Shown piece by piece: positions 56,001 to 63,934 of a stretch of 64,000 nt of DNA. Position 1 is the first letter of the stretch. The number at the start of each line of letters is the position of its first letter. Source of the stretch: Pisaster brevispinus (Eukaryota > Echinodermata > Asteroidea > Forcipulatida > Asteriidae); assembly GCA_023634235.1 (NCBI GenBank), contig JAMKCF010000022.1, positions 2,410,541 through 2,474,540 on the forward strand, read 5' to 3'. Both the position numbers and the translations under genes were made by a program. A model generated the notes under the pieces. The model did no database searches. It was given only the letters and a program-made list of their open reading frames with translations, and was not told the origin of the DNA.

Positions 56001-59000
56001 TAAAGATGTCTGTACTGCTTACTGTATCCTGTAATGTGCATGGAAGTGGTTTTGAACTGTACTACCTGTGCATTGCATAAAATTCATGACCTGGGTGACA
56101 ATTATCATTAGGAAGGGATCGTTGAAGAAACTGAAACCAGGACCTTATTTCATTGAGCCCGTTTGAAAATAGAAAATATTGTTTATCAAAGCAGAAATGA
56201 GCAGGATACCAGTCACAAATGGTACACGTGACATTGTATAATTTGGCTGGGAACCTTGTTCTGGTACGCATAAATTTGGTTGTGCTTAGCCACTTTTTGG
56301 TGCCTAATGGGCACTCAGTACTGAGTGGCATTCCTCACACTTGTATATATAAAATACAACCTTTGATCAATAATTTCTATAATTCAGCGACTCGTGAAGC
56401 AATGAATGAGAAATGGGATTAGTCGTTTGTGTTGATTTATTGCCTATTCAAGAAACACAAACACCCTAAATCAAAGTAAACTCTTTGATGGCACGCCCAC
56501 TTCAAGGAAAGGCCTACTGCACACAGTGGTGGTGGTGATGGCCAGTACTGTGTAGTTTGACATCCTGTTGTGGCATACCATGGGCACAGGTTTCTATTGA
56601 CTAATGACAAAAAGGAGATTTGGATTGCTAAAAAGGGCCTTGTGTGTATGCAAATTGTCTGGAATATGAGCCCATTCAACTTTTGCGAAGGACATTTCCA
56701 TGGTTGGCTGAGGGTAGGAAACTGCTGTGTTCCTGGTGGTCTTGCATTGCAATACTATGTACAGAAGCTGGATTATGTACATGTACATTGCATGAATTGA
56801 GGACTGCATTATCAATGATTGCTCCTGTACTGCTGTGTGCATTATGAGGAGTGGGTTGGTCACCAAACACACCTGGTTTGGATTCTGCCAAGTCAGGATC
56901 CAGAAAAAAATCAAGTTGTGAAAGTTTGGTCTTGAAGATAAAGGTGGTGACAATATACAAACTCAATAAAGACCTCTGAGAAACCCAATTTGAGTCTGGA
57001 ATTCCTATGGTTTTTTAAAAGTGCTGTTTTGGGGGATTAAAAAAAAAATAAAAATCTCTCTTTCTTTTGGGGTATGTTTGATCGGATAGCAAATAGTTTT
57101 AGTACCACTTTGTTGTTTTGATGGAGTTGAATACATGTAGGTGGAATTGTTGGTATAGTAGAAATGAGAAGGGATCCAAAACTGTTTAAAAATGTGTTAC
57201 TGAATTAGGCGCTGTGAAAGTTTGAAAACAACTTCTTTTTTTTTAAACACCAAGCCGACTCACACATGCCACAATAAATGCAGCATCGAGTTCTCGAAGT
57301 TCACTGCACTTGAATTTATTGTTATCTCATCGCATTCTCAGTCAATGTCTTACAATGTGTACTTGTACATGTAGTTCATCTTTTATACTTGAAACCCCCC
57401 TTTAAAAAAAAATAAGTCTCCAAACAGAGTGAAAAAATCAGGAACCATGGCCTCCATTGTCAAGTTTTTATTTATTTGTGCTGTCGATACGAGAGTTCTG
57501 TTGTTGATCGCTGGCCCCGTAGAAAAATGAAAAGCTCACCTGAGACGGGCCAAAAAATTATTTGGCCATGGATGAGAGCAGCTAGGAGTGTGATGGTATG
57601 CGTGCTAAAACGTTACATTTCTTTCATTTTTTTTTGGTTTGGTATGAGTGCACTCAGCTGTGCGTTACAAGGAGTGTAAACGTGTCTGGGTGTTTCTACT
57701 TCATTTGATGTGTGCAGTCTGCGCAACTAATCTAAAGATAACGCTGTGTTTAATGTGATTTTATGCAGTCTGGTTTTGCTTTTATTTGATAAAGAGCGAC
57801 CCAAAATGCTCTACTCGCTACTCACTGTGTGTTTGTCCGCTGTGTCCGCCCAGCTCTGCAGATCCACTGTGTGTGTAGATCAGGTTCAATCTATGAAGGG
57901 ATCTGTGGTTCAGTCTTAGTTTCTAGTCCAGTGTTCTTCCTTAACAGTGGTCCGCTGGCCAGATGCCAGCTAAAGCACGTGAGGACCGCTCAAAAATCTC
58001 TCCAAGTGGTCCGGCTGGCTAGTTCAGTGTAAACAAAAAATGCATTCCTTTTATAAGCAGTCCTAACTATTGACCAGTGAAAAATAATAATAGTATAATA
58101 TATTGTATTTGTATAGCGCCTACTGCAGGCCAGCCTCTAAGCGCTTCAACATTAAGTATTTTCCTGCAAGGTATTTGGGGGTTACGTTTGAAGTATGAGA
58201 CCTACTCCTTTTACATAGCGCCTTGTAATGGTTTACAAGGTGCTGTGGCGCAATATGCAGCCGATCAAAAAGCTGGCAGACTAGTGAAATGACAAGCTAA
58301 CTGGGTCCAATTTCATGGCTCTGCTTACCATAAGCAAAGAATCGGCGCTTACGGAAGCAGTGGGAATCCCGCGCTTACGTCAAGTTTATTTCACGGGTTA
58401 GCAGGATTTTTTGCTTGTGCGGGTGTGTACTATAAGTACACGTTACTATAAGGCTTTACAATGCTACACAGCTTACGCAGCTAGCGCAGAAATTCGGCAC
58501 TTGCACAGTAAAGCGGAGAATGGTGATCGCAAGCGCAGAGTTCGGCAGTAAGCAGAGCCATGAAATTGGGCCCTGGTCCTGCTGGCCAGTCACTGAAAAA
58601 GTTAAGGGCAAACCCTGTCTAGTAACGAACTTGTACATTAAAAAATATAAACTTGTAGGAGTAGAAACTTTGCATGGCAGAGATACAGTCCGGTGAAGTT
58701 GGTGGTAACACTATGTACATAAAATACCTTTCTATCAGGTATGGTGGTTCTAAAAAAGAGGAGCCCTTCACCAACGGTTTTGACCGGGTTCTTTGCAGAA
58801 CCACGTCAACATATAGAGAGATCTACAAGTACCTGGTGTTACCGCAAACCTTACTAGATTAAAAAAAACTACTTTTCAAATTACAACTGGAAATGGAAAT
58901 GACTTTACTCTTCCCCAAAAGAATGATTTACTTTTCCTTTAACATAGCATTGCCTAAAGCTGATCATTTGAGGTGATCAGTAGGGTTTGATCAAACAGTA

Positions 59001-59570
59001 ATTTCAGCCCAAGATAATGTTGTAAGTTTCCCAAGTGAGGAAAACAGGAGGTGGGATGAGGAAACTGGTTGTCCCAACCTTTTGTAAAAAATAAAATAGG
59101 TGTACATGTAATTAACCCCATTCAACCCTAAATGCAAGCTCCCAATTAGTACTTTGTGCTGATCAACTTTAAGGTCAACAACTTACAGAGCTGCCAACAC
59201 TCCATGATTCTGCTGAAAGTTGTCTGAAAATAAACCACTCTCTCTATTGTTCTGATGAACAAATTTGACAATCTCCCTGATTATGGTAACTTATCTCTTA
59301 CTATGTTGCGTAACTCTAAAAAATCTCCCCGATTGTTGTACAAAATCTCTCTGGTTGTTTGATGCAATGTTGGCAGAGCTCTGAACTTAGCTCCCACCCC
59401 CATATGTTCTCTTTAATACTTATCATTCATGAGGCAGTATTGTCTTCAGTTCAGAAATTGATTAAGTTATGATCAATTCATGGTTTGCTAATCTAACCAA
59501 TGGTTTTTTTCTTTTTCACTTTCTGCTGTCTCCTTCCTACAGATCGTGAAGACCAATCTATCTTGTGCAC
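29321..59570 (+). CDS. Non-muscle myosin II heavy chain, 5' part (three exons, partial)
   Basis: Coding exons are 29321-29650, 41704-41860 and 59543-59570. They join in frame to residues 1-171 and two bases of codon 172. The sequence follows non-muscle myosin II closely: an N-terminal SH3-like region (about 28-70), then [60 protein letters not shown] and [10 protein letters not shown]. In the family the next residues are the P-loop GESGAGKT, so the next exon lies beyond the window. The protein is the ATP-driven motor heavy chain for cytokinesis, adhesion and contractility (family knowledge). Introns are 12,053 and 17,682 bp and full of repeats. The third is at least 4.4 kb. Confidence 0.95.
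29992..30020 (+). repeat. Poly-G tract
   Basis: About 28 bases of nearly uninterrupted G (GCGGGCGGGG and on). It could form G-quadruplex structures and is a likely length-variable or error-prone site. Confidence 0.9.
30876..31066. mobile_element. MITE, family 1
   Basis: The left end GGCCCAATTTCATAGAGCTG and right end CAGCTCTATGAAATTGGACC form inverted repeats. It is about 191 bp and flanked by CAG-type sequence on both sides. This is the best-preserved copy of the family here. Confidence 0.88.
33548..33720 (+). repeat. ~63-bp tandem repeat, about three copies
   Basis: Units centre on CACACCTCAGTTTTGAAAAT followed by TGATTTTA and AACTGGTTTAA, each differing by several bases. Confidence 0.75.
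34928..35185 (+). mobile_element. tRNA-like SINE with repeated tail
   Basis: A decayed head (GAGGTCCCAGGTTCAAATCC, B-box-like) is followed by two copies of the tail GACCCAGTCAGTTTCCCTTT / TACCCAGTCAGTTTTCCTTG with GGTTTATTA. The tail belongs to the same family as the termini of the 11152-11462 element. Confidence 0.65.
35797..36180 (+). repeat. 193-bp direct duplication with GGGGACC motifs
   Basis: The two copies (35797-35989 and 35990-36180) are almost identical. Each has CGGGGACC, TGGGGACC, CGGGGACC and the inverted GGTCCCCGG, and ends in a CA run. The duplication lies wholly inside the hAT-type element. Confidence 0.9.
36727..36767 (+). repeat. GATCGT hexamer repeat
   Basis: Five to six units of GATCGT, with later units changed to GATCGC and GATCAT. 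Inside the hAT-type element. Confidence 0.9.
37370..37426 (+). other. Possible 57-nt in-frame cassette in myosin intron 1
   Basis: An AG (ACAAATTACAG) at 37369 and a GTATGC at 37427 bound 19 stop-free codons in phase 0, matching the phase of the surrounding myosin exons. The polypyrimidine tract is poor. An insert at this site would sit in the middle of a conserved strand (SGLIY|TYSGLF), so this is probably chance. Confidence 0.12.
39087..39430. mobile_element. MITE with CAGGGCTCGAATTTG ends
   Basis: A perfect 15-bp inverted repeat (CAGGGCTCGAATTTG / CAAATTCGAGCCCTG) bounds 344 bp. Interior blocks ACAAGACCGCTGGGCTTGTA and ACAAGACCGCCGGACTTGTA repeat each other. TAAGG occurs directly on both flanks. 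The CAG ends suggest a hAT-like origin, but no 8-bp target duplication is visible. Confidence 0.85.
39431..39560 (-). repeat. AGGGCAC-type dispersed repeat
   Basis: A reverse-orientation copy: TGCCTCTGTCGCCCCTGG, CCTTGGTGCCCCTTGAAA and GTGCCCTTTACC. It abuts the MITE at 39087-39430. Confidence 0.7.
40026..40120. mobile_element. MITE family 1, left half
   Basis: GGCCCAATTTCAGAGAGCTG, followed by CTGCTAAGCAAAAAGTAGCA. The right half is missing. Confidence 0.75.
41704..41860 (+). CDS. Myosin exon 2 (coding): residues 111-162
   Basis: The acceptor is TCCCTCCCTCCCTCCAG and the donor is CAAG|GTGGGT. It reads [19 protein letters not shown] through [11 protein letters not shown], the motor-domain segment just before the P-loop. 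It ends with one base of the Asp codon completed in the next exon. Confidence 0.95.
41882..42033 (+). repeat. 76-bp tandem duplication
   Basis: Two nearly identical copies of a segment starting GGTTTTAGGACTGTCATTGA lie just inside myosin intron 2. They differ at a couple of bases (ACTGACAG against ACGGACAG). Confidence 0.92.
42025..42245 (-). repeat. AGGGCAC-type dispersed repeat with internal minisatellite
   Basis: Inside the element GCCCTGGTGCCCTT / GCCCTAGTGCCTT repeats about seven times (42067-42165), so the family's own motif has been amplified. The outer parts match the other copies. Confidence 0.8.
43836..44009. mobile_element. MITE family 1, decayed left end
   Basis: The interior ACCAGCCAAACTACCATTTG and the right end AGCAGCTCTATGAAAGCGGG then CC match the family. 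The left end lacks GGCCCAATTTC. Confidence 0.75.
44145..44208 (+). repeat. 12-bp tandem repeat (GGCTCCGGCTTT)
   Basis: Five imperfect units of GGCTCCGGCTTT / GGCTCCAGCTTT. Confidence 0.88.
44690..44868. mobile_element. MITE family 1, diverged copy
   Basis: The left end is GGCCCAATTTCGTATAACTG and the right end CAGCTGTAGGCAATTGGGCC, with a decayed interior. About 179 bp. Confidence 0.75.
48276..48360 (+). mobile_element. SINE head, unit A
   Basis: GCCTGGTGGTATGACATTTG and GTTGGTTCAAATCCCA match the head of the SINE at 7150, with the B box preserved. Sequence after AGCCTGTGAGTTTT is replaced by the TTG array. Confidence 0.75.
48356..48736 (+). repeat. TTG/TGC/TGA trinucleotide array A
   Basis: About 380 bp of TTG units mixed with CTG and ATG variants. 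It is interrupted once by TTTTTCGAGGGGGGG, a piece of the host SINE. It gives long poly-Leu, poly-Val or Thr/Ser-rich open frames that are not genes. Confidence 0.95.
49581..50165 (+). mobile_element. SINE split by a trinucleotide array, unit B
   Basis: The head (49581-49660) is followed by the TTG array and then by the rest of the SINE (50055-50165: AAGCACCAAGTATACAGTGC, GGTGTAAGGGTAACTAAATT). The 14-bp sequence ATCCAAACTGGCCT lies on both sides (49559-49572 and 50194-50207) and fits a target-site duplication. Confidence 0.75.
49661..50045 (+). repeat. TTG/TGC/TGA trinucleotide array B
   Basis: Same as array A with one unit fewer in the GATGTTGTTG part and a slightly different right end, where it passes into TTTTTCGAGGGGGGGGG and the SINE body. 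Confidence 0.95.
50985..51150 (-). repeat. AGGGCAC-type dispersed repeat
   Basis: A reverse copy: GGCCTAGAATTACCTGGAGA, TTGCCTCTGTTGCCCTGG and TTCCAGGCCTGGTGTC at the far end. Confidence 0.65.
51958..52138. mobile_element. MITE with TA target site (Tc1/mariner-like ends)
   Basis: The ends TATAGACCTTTATCATG... and ...CATGATAAAGGTCTATA form inverted repeats of about 30 bp, including GCCATCTTG / CAAGATGGC. TA on both sides is the usual target of Tc1/mariner elements. The 181-bp interior is not coding. Confidence 0.85.
53157..53352 (+). repeat. AGGGCAC-type dispersed repeat
   Basis: AGGCCTGGAATTTCATCTTT, GAGAGGGCAAAGCCATTTTC and the run GGGCCATGGCCCCCATGGCC. It ends TTGCAGGCCTGATG. Confidence 0.75.
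53838..53985 (+). repeat. AGGGCAC-type dispersed repeat
   Basis: AAAGGGCACCTCTATGAAGG, AAAGGGCATCGAGGCAATGA and CAGGGGCATGGAGGCAGTTG. Confidence 0.7.
54215..54318. mobile_element. Short foldback element, 104 bp
   Basis: GGTGGCAGCAGACTCAACCA at the left is an imperfect inverted copy of TGGTAGGTCTGCTGCCACC at the right. The arms of about 35 bp extend inward to CCATTGTT / ACAATGGA. The spacer is about 35 bp. Confidence 0.75.
54475..54659 (-). mobile_element. tRNA-derived SINE (same family as 7150)
   Basis: On the - strand: TGGTCTAGTGGTAATCTGCT, B box GGGTTCGAATTCC, the CCTGTGGA...TCACAGAAC hairpin and GGTGTAAG-type body, here ACATCGATGTAAGTGT. A good full-length copy. Confidence 0.85.
54715..54887 (-). 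mobile_element. Second tRNA-derived SINE
   Basis: On the - strand: GGGTGGGTGTTCTAGCGGTT, AGACACCTGCTCTAGAGTG and GGTGGGTTCGAATCCCACTC. The head resembles the 7150 family, but the body (ACAAGTAGCCAGTGGGTTGT) is different. Confidence 0.75.
55655..55815 (+). repeat. AGGGCAC-type dispersed repeat ending in a G run
   Basis: CAGGCCTTTTCTCGTTGAGA, GGGCAAGACCATTTTTATTT and GGGCCATCAAGGCCAAGACC, then a run of about 20 G at 55795-55814. Confidence 0.75.
56141..56300. mobile_element. MITE family 1, decayed copy
   Basis: ACCTTATTTCATTGAGCC at the left and GGTTGTGCTTAGCCACTTTT at the right, with the middle block ACCAGTCACAAATGGTACAC. The right GGCCC end is missing. Confidence 0.65.
58082..58275 (-). mobile_element. 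3' half of tRNA-Leu-type SINE, nested
   Basis: On the - strand it matches the tail of the SINE at 62075: GCACCTTGTAAACCATTACA, AGGTCTCATACTTCAAACGT, CCTTGCAGGAAAATACTTAA. The low-coordinate end is ATA-rich. The tRNA-like head is absent. Confidence 0.8.
58304..58572. mobile_element. MITE, family 2, with CTG target duplication
   Basis: The ends are GGTCCAATTTCATGGCTCTG and CAGAGCCATGAAATTGGGCC. CTG lies on both sides (58301-58303 and 58573-58575). Compared with the uninterrupted repeat at 17200, removing the element and one CTG restores the host sequence. Three-base CWG targets fit PIF/Harbinger elements. Confidence 0.9.
59186..59383. mobile_element. MITE with CAGAGCTGCCAACA ends
   Basis: The left end CAGAGCTGCCAACA and right end TGTTGGCAGAGCTCTG are inverted copies. 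AACTTA occurs directly on both flanks. It is related to 20850-21045 in the PIDD-like gene. Confidence 0.8.
59543..59570 (+). CDS. Myosin exon 3 (coding): 28-nt exon, [10 protein letters not shown]
   Basis: The acceptor is CTCCTTCCTACAG (ends 59542) and the donor is CAC|GTGAGT. With the leftover base of exon 2 it codes DREDQSILC and two bases of Thr, immediately before the P-loop in all class II myosins. A 28-nt exon at this place is known in vertebrate non-muscle myosin genes. Confidence 0.93.
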
Positions 59571-59849
59571 GTGAGTATCAATGAATCATCGTCTAGTTTC
59601 CATCAGCGTTGCAATTAAAGGTTTCCTAGCCATCTCGGCAATCAAAGTGGGAGTAATAAAATGAGTCAGTTTGTTGTACAAGACGAGTTCCCAAGTGGAA
59701 GGCCCTGGGTCTTGACACAAGTGCAAGGTGTCATGACAAAAAGTCAGACTGGGAGAATTGTTGACAAGTGAGGGTTCTACGTTCGTTTTGACAGACATTT
59801 CTTGAGTACCGTCAAAGTAAAGAAACAGTATAACACACTTTAAAGCATC

Positions 59850-60065
59850 TAATAAGAGCAGATTTAAGAAAATACCTACGAATCAAAACACCTAATGTAA
59901 GCAGAACCCCAAATCACCTACTTGTATGTAATTAGGGCAAAGTCAAAACACCCAATAATCAAAACACGTAATGTGAGCTGAACCCCAAATCACATAATGT
60001 GAGCAGAATAGAGCAAAACACCTAATATGAGCAAAATCAAAACATCTAAGAATCAAAACACCTAA
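59850..60065 (+). repeat. Minisatellite (CAAAACACCTAATGTGAGCA)
   Basis: Imperfect units built on AATCAAAACACCTAATGTGA with GCAGAACCCC occur about seven times. The array is split by the element that begins at 60066: the piece TAATGTGAG resumes at 61435. Confidence 0.85.
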
Positions 60066-60330
60066 GGCCGAACAAAAGAATACCTGTGGCAGGGGAATAG
60101 GGTAGGTAGGTAGGCAATAACTTTTTTTTTTGCTTAAAGTTTTTATGGCTCGAAAATTAGGGTAGGCTAATGTTCCGATGTTTTTTTATTTTGCGCGCTC
60201 AATTGAAAGACTGACCATGTCAAATTTGTTGTTGTTAATGTCAATAGTACCTATCAGCACTGTCTATTCACTGATTTGATGGTTTGTGTATACATGGGTT
60301 CTGCCCAGGATTTTTTCAGTGGCAGAAAAA

Positions 60331-60365
60331 AATGGGCGGGCGGGCGGGCGGGCGGGCGGGGGGGT
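60331..60365 (+). repeat. GGGC tandem run, G-quadruplex candidate
   Basis: Seven GGGC units followed by a G run. Inside the Harbinger-like element. Confidence 0.92.
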
Positions 60366-60829
60366 AGAGGCAGCAAAAAGCAGGGTCAAAGGTCACTCAC
60401 AAATATAAGATGAGGTCACAGCTGTTACAATACCTAGCCTACCACTACCAGTAGTTTGATGCAAAATATTAAATTTAAGGAAATAAAAAATGCTACAGAC
60501 AGGAATTGTGCTTTGTGATACATTGCAGTTGTTGTAGGCCTACATGTATTCAGATATGCCTTATGTGCAGGTCGGTCAAGCTTTCAAAAAATCTCCCATG
60601 ATTGATACTTATTTTAATCTAAACACTCAAAAAGGTGCATACAATTATTGAAGCTAAAAAAAAAAAATTAAAAAAAAGGAAGTGAAGTTCGCAAACTTGC
60701 GTTTTTGAACGATCTTTTCCCCTAATTTCTGCTCTTAATGAAACTTTTTTCATCAACAACCATTCCCATGGATTCGTGAATAAAGGATCGCTTGTTTAAA
60801 ATCGCTTCTTTTGCAATACATTTTCGATT

Positions 60830-60889
60830 GAACGATCGGTGGAACGATCAGTGGAACGATCGGTGGAATGATCAGTGGAACGATCGGTC
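60830..60889 (+). repeat. 12-bp tandem repeat (GAACGATCGGTG)
   Basis: Five units alternate GAACGATCGGTG and GAACGATCAGTG, ending in GGTCGACGACGCACA. The latter is also found after GATCGATC in the element at 35615-37077. Confidence 0.92.
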
Positions 60890-61454
60890 GACGACGCACA
60901 TTGGGGAAAATTGTGCGGCGAGAGCGATGTGTTTTTGAGTACGGGGTTACAATTTTGTATAATATATCACAGAAAGAAGGTTGTGATTAGACTCCACCGT
61001 GCGTCTTCTAACCCCTGGAAAATCGAGTTGTGTATTTCCCTACTCGCCTACGTATTGTAGTATGGGACATCGAGGAGAGAGCCAGACTAACAACGTGCAT
61101 GCATGTTTTAACGTTCGTATACTGAAATTAACGATCGCAACTAGTAAATACCAGGGACTTTTATCGACAGAAAACGAGCTGGATATCTTGAATTTACCGG
61201 TAGATTTCCTTTTAAAAACCTACATTTTAAGTTAAATAATTAATAGTTTGGCAAGAATTTGATTTGGCAATTAAGTTACTTCACAAATTTGACGATGTGC
61301 ACAAAAATGAGGTTTAGGGTCGGCACCATAAGATTTTATTTTATATCGTTTTTTGGAATAAAAAGATACAGGGTCGGCGTGATTTTCTAGGGACGGTCGG
61401 GTAACCGGAAACACAACTATTATTTTGTTTGGCCTAATGTGAGTTAAGAATCAC

Positions 61455-61523
61455 GGCTCAATTCTGCTTAGCACAAAGTTGTTAAGCAATATGTTCTGCT
61501 TCAGCAGCTCTATGAAATTGGCC
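61455..61523. mobile_element. MITE family 1, right fragment
   Basis: TTAAGCAATATGTTCTGCTT and CAGCTCTATGAAATTGGCC match the right end, and GGCTCAATTCTGCTTAGCAC is a shortened left end. Confidence 0.7.
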
Positions 61524-62074
61524 CCAGTATTGTCAATTCATGTGTGCTGATGAAGATTTCTGTGCACTTGAAAGTTGGCCCCGAAATACCCTTTTCCACC
61601 AGAAGACTTGTTTACCTCTTTATGTACGTCACATTTTTATGTAGATTACACGTGGACCTTAAATCATGTTATCCCTTATTGCGCTTTGTTATAAGATCAA
61701 CTTCTCACTTGTCCCAAGGGTACAGTGTACCTACACTACAATTAAACTCCAGGTCTTCTTTGAAAGGAGCTAGTCAAAGACAGAAATCCTCAAATCCTTG
61801 GGAACACCTCTTGAAGGTTGCCTTTGTGTGTCAGCTTAGCCCGTGGGAGATGACGAGCCACATTTCTGTGGGAATTCAACCACATTTACCAGGTTCTGCA
61901 TCCGCAAACAGTGTCTGCATTGTTAAGCGATGTTCTGACCTGTGCACGGTGTGGATCATTGGAAGAAAAAAAACTAGAGTGGGTAAACTTGGGGGTACAA
62001 CCATGGGTAGCACTCTTTTGGGAGGAGTGTTGGCTCTGAGGAGAACCGGTGTGGTCTCGGCGTTTCAAACAGTG

Positions 62075-62470
62075 TGCGTGGCGTGGCTGAGTGGATAAGA
62101 GCACCGGACTCAAGCTCTGGTGTTTCTGATCAGCAGAGTGTGGGTTCGAGTCCTGGTCTTGACACTTGTGTCCTTGAGCAAGACACTTAACCGTGATTGC
62201 TTCGCCCTTCGGATGGGACGTAAAGCCGTTGGTCCCGTGTGTTGTGTAACGCATGTAAAAGAACCCAGTGCACCTATCAAAAAGAGAAGGGGTCCGCCCC
62301 GGTGTTCCTGGTTTGATTGGCAGCATATTGCACCACAGCACCTTGTAAACCATTACATGGTGCTATGTAAAGGCGTAGGTCTCTTACTTCAAACGTAGCC
62401 CCACATACCTTGCAGGAAAATACTTAATGACGGATATGAGCACTATATAAGAAGCCATTATTATTATTAC
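62075..62470 (+). mobile_element. tRNA-Leu(CAA)-derived SINE, full length
   Basis: The head GCGTGGCTGAGTGGATAAGA with anticodon loop CTCAAGC (anticodon CAA), a variable arm and B box GGGTTCGAGTCC is tRNA-Leu-like. The body (TGTCCTTGAGCAAGACACTT, CTTCGGATGGGACGTAAAGC, GTAAAAGAACCCAGTGCAC) resembles a conserved central domain shared by SINEs of many animals. The tail ends in ATT repeats. Polymerase III transcription is likely for an active copy. Confidence 0.88.
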
Positions 62471-63934
62471 TCTCCTCGTCTTCCCGAAGACGAGCAGACG
62501 ACGAGCTTCCTGAAGACGAGCTTCCTGAAGACGAGCAGGGTGTATATCACAAAAGAGTTTTAAACATGGTTGTACCCGTAAGTCTACTACTCTAGTATGC
62601 GTTGTTGTTTTGATGCACATTCAGGTTGTACGTGCACTGGACTTGGTTTGGTTTTTTTCTCCCAAACTGGATCTTCTTTTAAAGACAATACAAGAAGTTT
62701 ATGTAGAATTAAATCAACCTGTCCCAATTTTGCCTGATACCATGTCTCTCCTAATTGGTCTGTGAAGGTGGTCTGGCTCTGACAAAATGACAGACTCGCT
62801 GCACTCCCAAGGTGACCGAACCACTTTTGTTTGCTGATCCCGTGCACGGCGCAGACTGCACCAGCTCCCCACAATGGGCGTCTGCAACTTCCACCACTTT
62901 GGCAGTCAATTGGTGTACATTATGACTCCCAAAAAATGGTAGACAGGATAGGGGCGTGTAAGTGCACTGCGCGTTGTACAAGGGGTCTGCTGAAATGAGG
63001 GCTAATCCGAGAAACTTGAATGTCAGCCACAGGGAGAGAGTAGTTGAGTAGATGGGGAATTCATAATGTGATCCCTGAATCAGACATTGTGCTTGCAATC
63101 ATGATCTGTAGCTTATTAACTGCTCAACTGATCATTTACACAGTGGTGCATTTAAGAGGGAGATAAAAGCCCTTTGGGGACAAGTGTTCTCTAACTTGGA
63201 TGGGTGGAATCTGACCCAACTTCAAGACAAAGATGATGGAATGGGCTCTGACAGTTAAATCCTCATAATAATGGAGCCGTAAGCCTGAAGCAACAACTAC
63301 CCAAGAATGCCAACTATGCACTGTGCATGGTATAACCACTGCTACTGCAACTACCTGCAACAAGTGTCCCTGATTGCCCCGACTGCAAAATAAGGAATGT
63401 TTGCCGCTGGAAGGTCACAATGAGTTTTCTGTTATGGGGTCAGGCTGACAAAGGGCGCCCAGAGCAGGGGATCCTGAATAGAGGAAAAAACAATGTCCTT
63501 GGTGGGTTTTTAGTTGTGTACTACTGGACAATAATGCCGACAATAATGGCGAACCTGAAGTTTCAGCTGTCAGATCAGGTGACTCCAATTGCTCAGTGTT
63601 GGCTCTCAACAACAAGCATGCTCAACAAGGAGCAGCCACTCCCACTGGTGTATAAGCTTCCCACTTGAAGGTCTCCGCTCTTAAATGCACCACTCCTCTT
63701 TTTCGAAAAAAACCCCCCACATTTTCAGGTGAAGAGCTTGATCACAGAGCAAGGACTTGTTCAGTGAATCTCTACTAGTTAGTTTCTGAACTAACACAGT
63801 GTTACCCTGTGACCACCGTGCCAATTTGCAAATCATTTTCTTGGCCATAAAGTTTGGTCTAACCTTAAGGTGCACAACACTTAGTCCTGCTGGACCTTTT
63901 AAGTTTTTTTTCCTTCTTATAATCTGGTTTTTGC

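Larger units (their letters stand above)
57930..58620 (+). repeat. Dispersed repeat carrying two nested insertions
   Basis: Host sequence matches 17045-17255 in the order CTTCCTTAACAGTGGTCCGC, CTCCAAGTGGTCCGGCTGG, AAATGACAAGCTAAC and GGGCAAACCCTG. It is interrupted first by a SINE (58082-58275) and then by a family 2 MITE (58304-58572). Confidence 0.85.
41861..59542 (+). other. Myosin intron 2 (17,682 bp)
   Basis: No supported coding exon. It is rich in repeats, which are listed separately. Stretches 42246-43830, 44870-47430, 50210-50980, 52140-53155, 55000-55650 and 56305-57925 show nothing I could name. A long open frame at 44836-45300 overlaps a MITE end and has no known domain. Confidence 0.85.
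60066..61434. mobile_element. Harbinger-like non-autonomous element, 1369 bp
   Basis: The left end GGCCGAACAAAAGAATA and right end TATTATTTTGTTTGGCC are inverted repeats of 17 bp with few mismatches. TAA is duplicated at 60063-60065 and 61435-61437. The host minisatellite unit CACCTAATGTGAG is restored when one TAA and the element are removed. TAA targets suit PIF/Harbinger transposons. No transposase was seen. The interior has a GGGC run, a 12-bp repeat and a core shared with 35615-37077. Confidence 0.85.

Noticed and set aside
61544..62098. 184-codon + strand frame
   Set aside because: Its 3' part is the tRNA-Leu-type SINE head and the rest has no domain.
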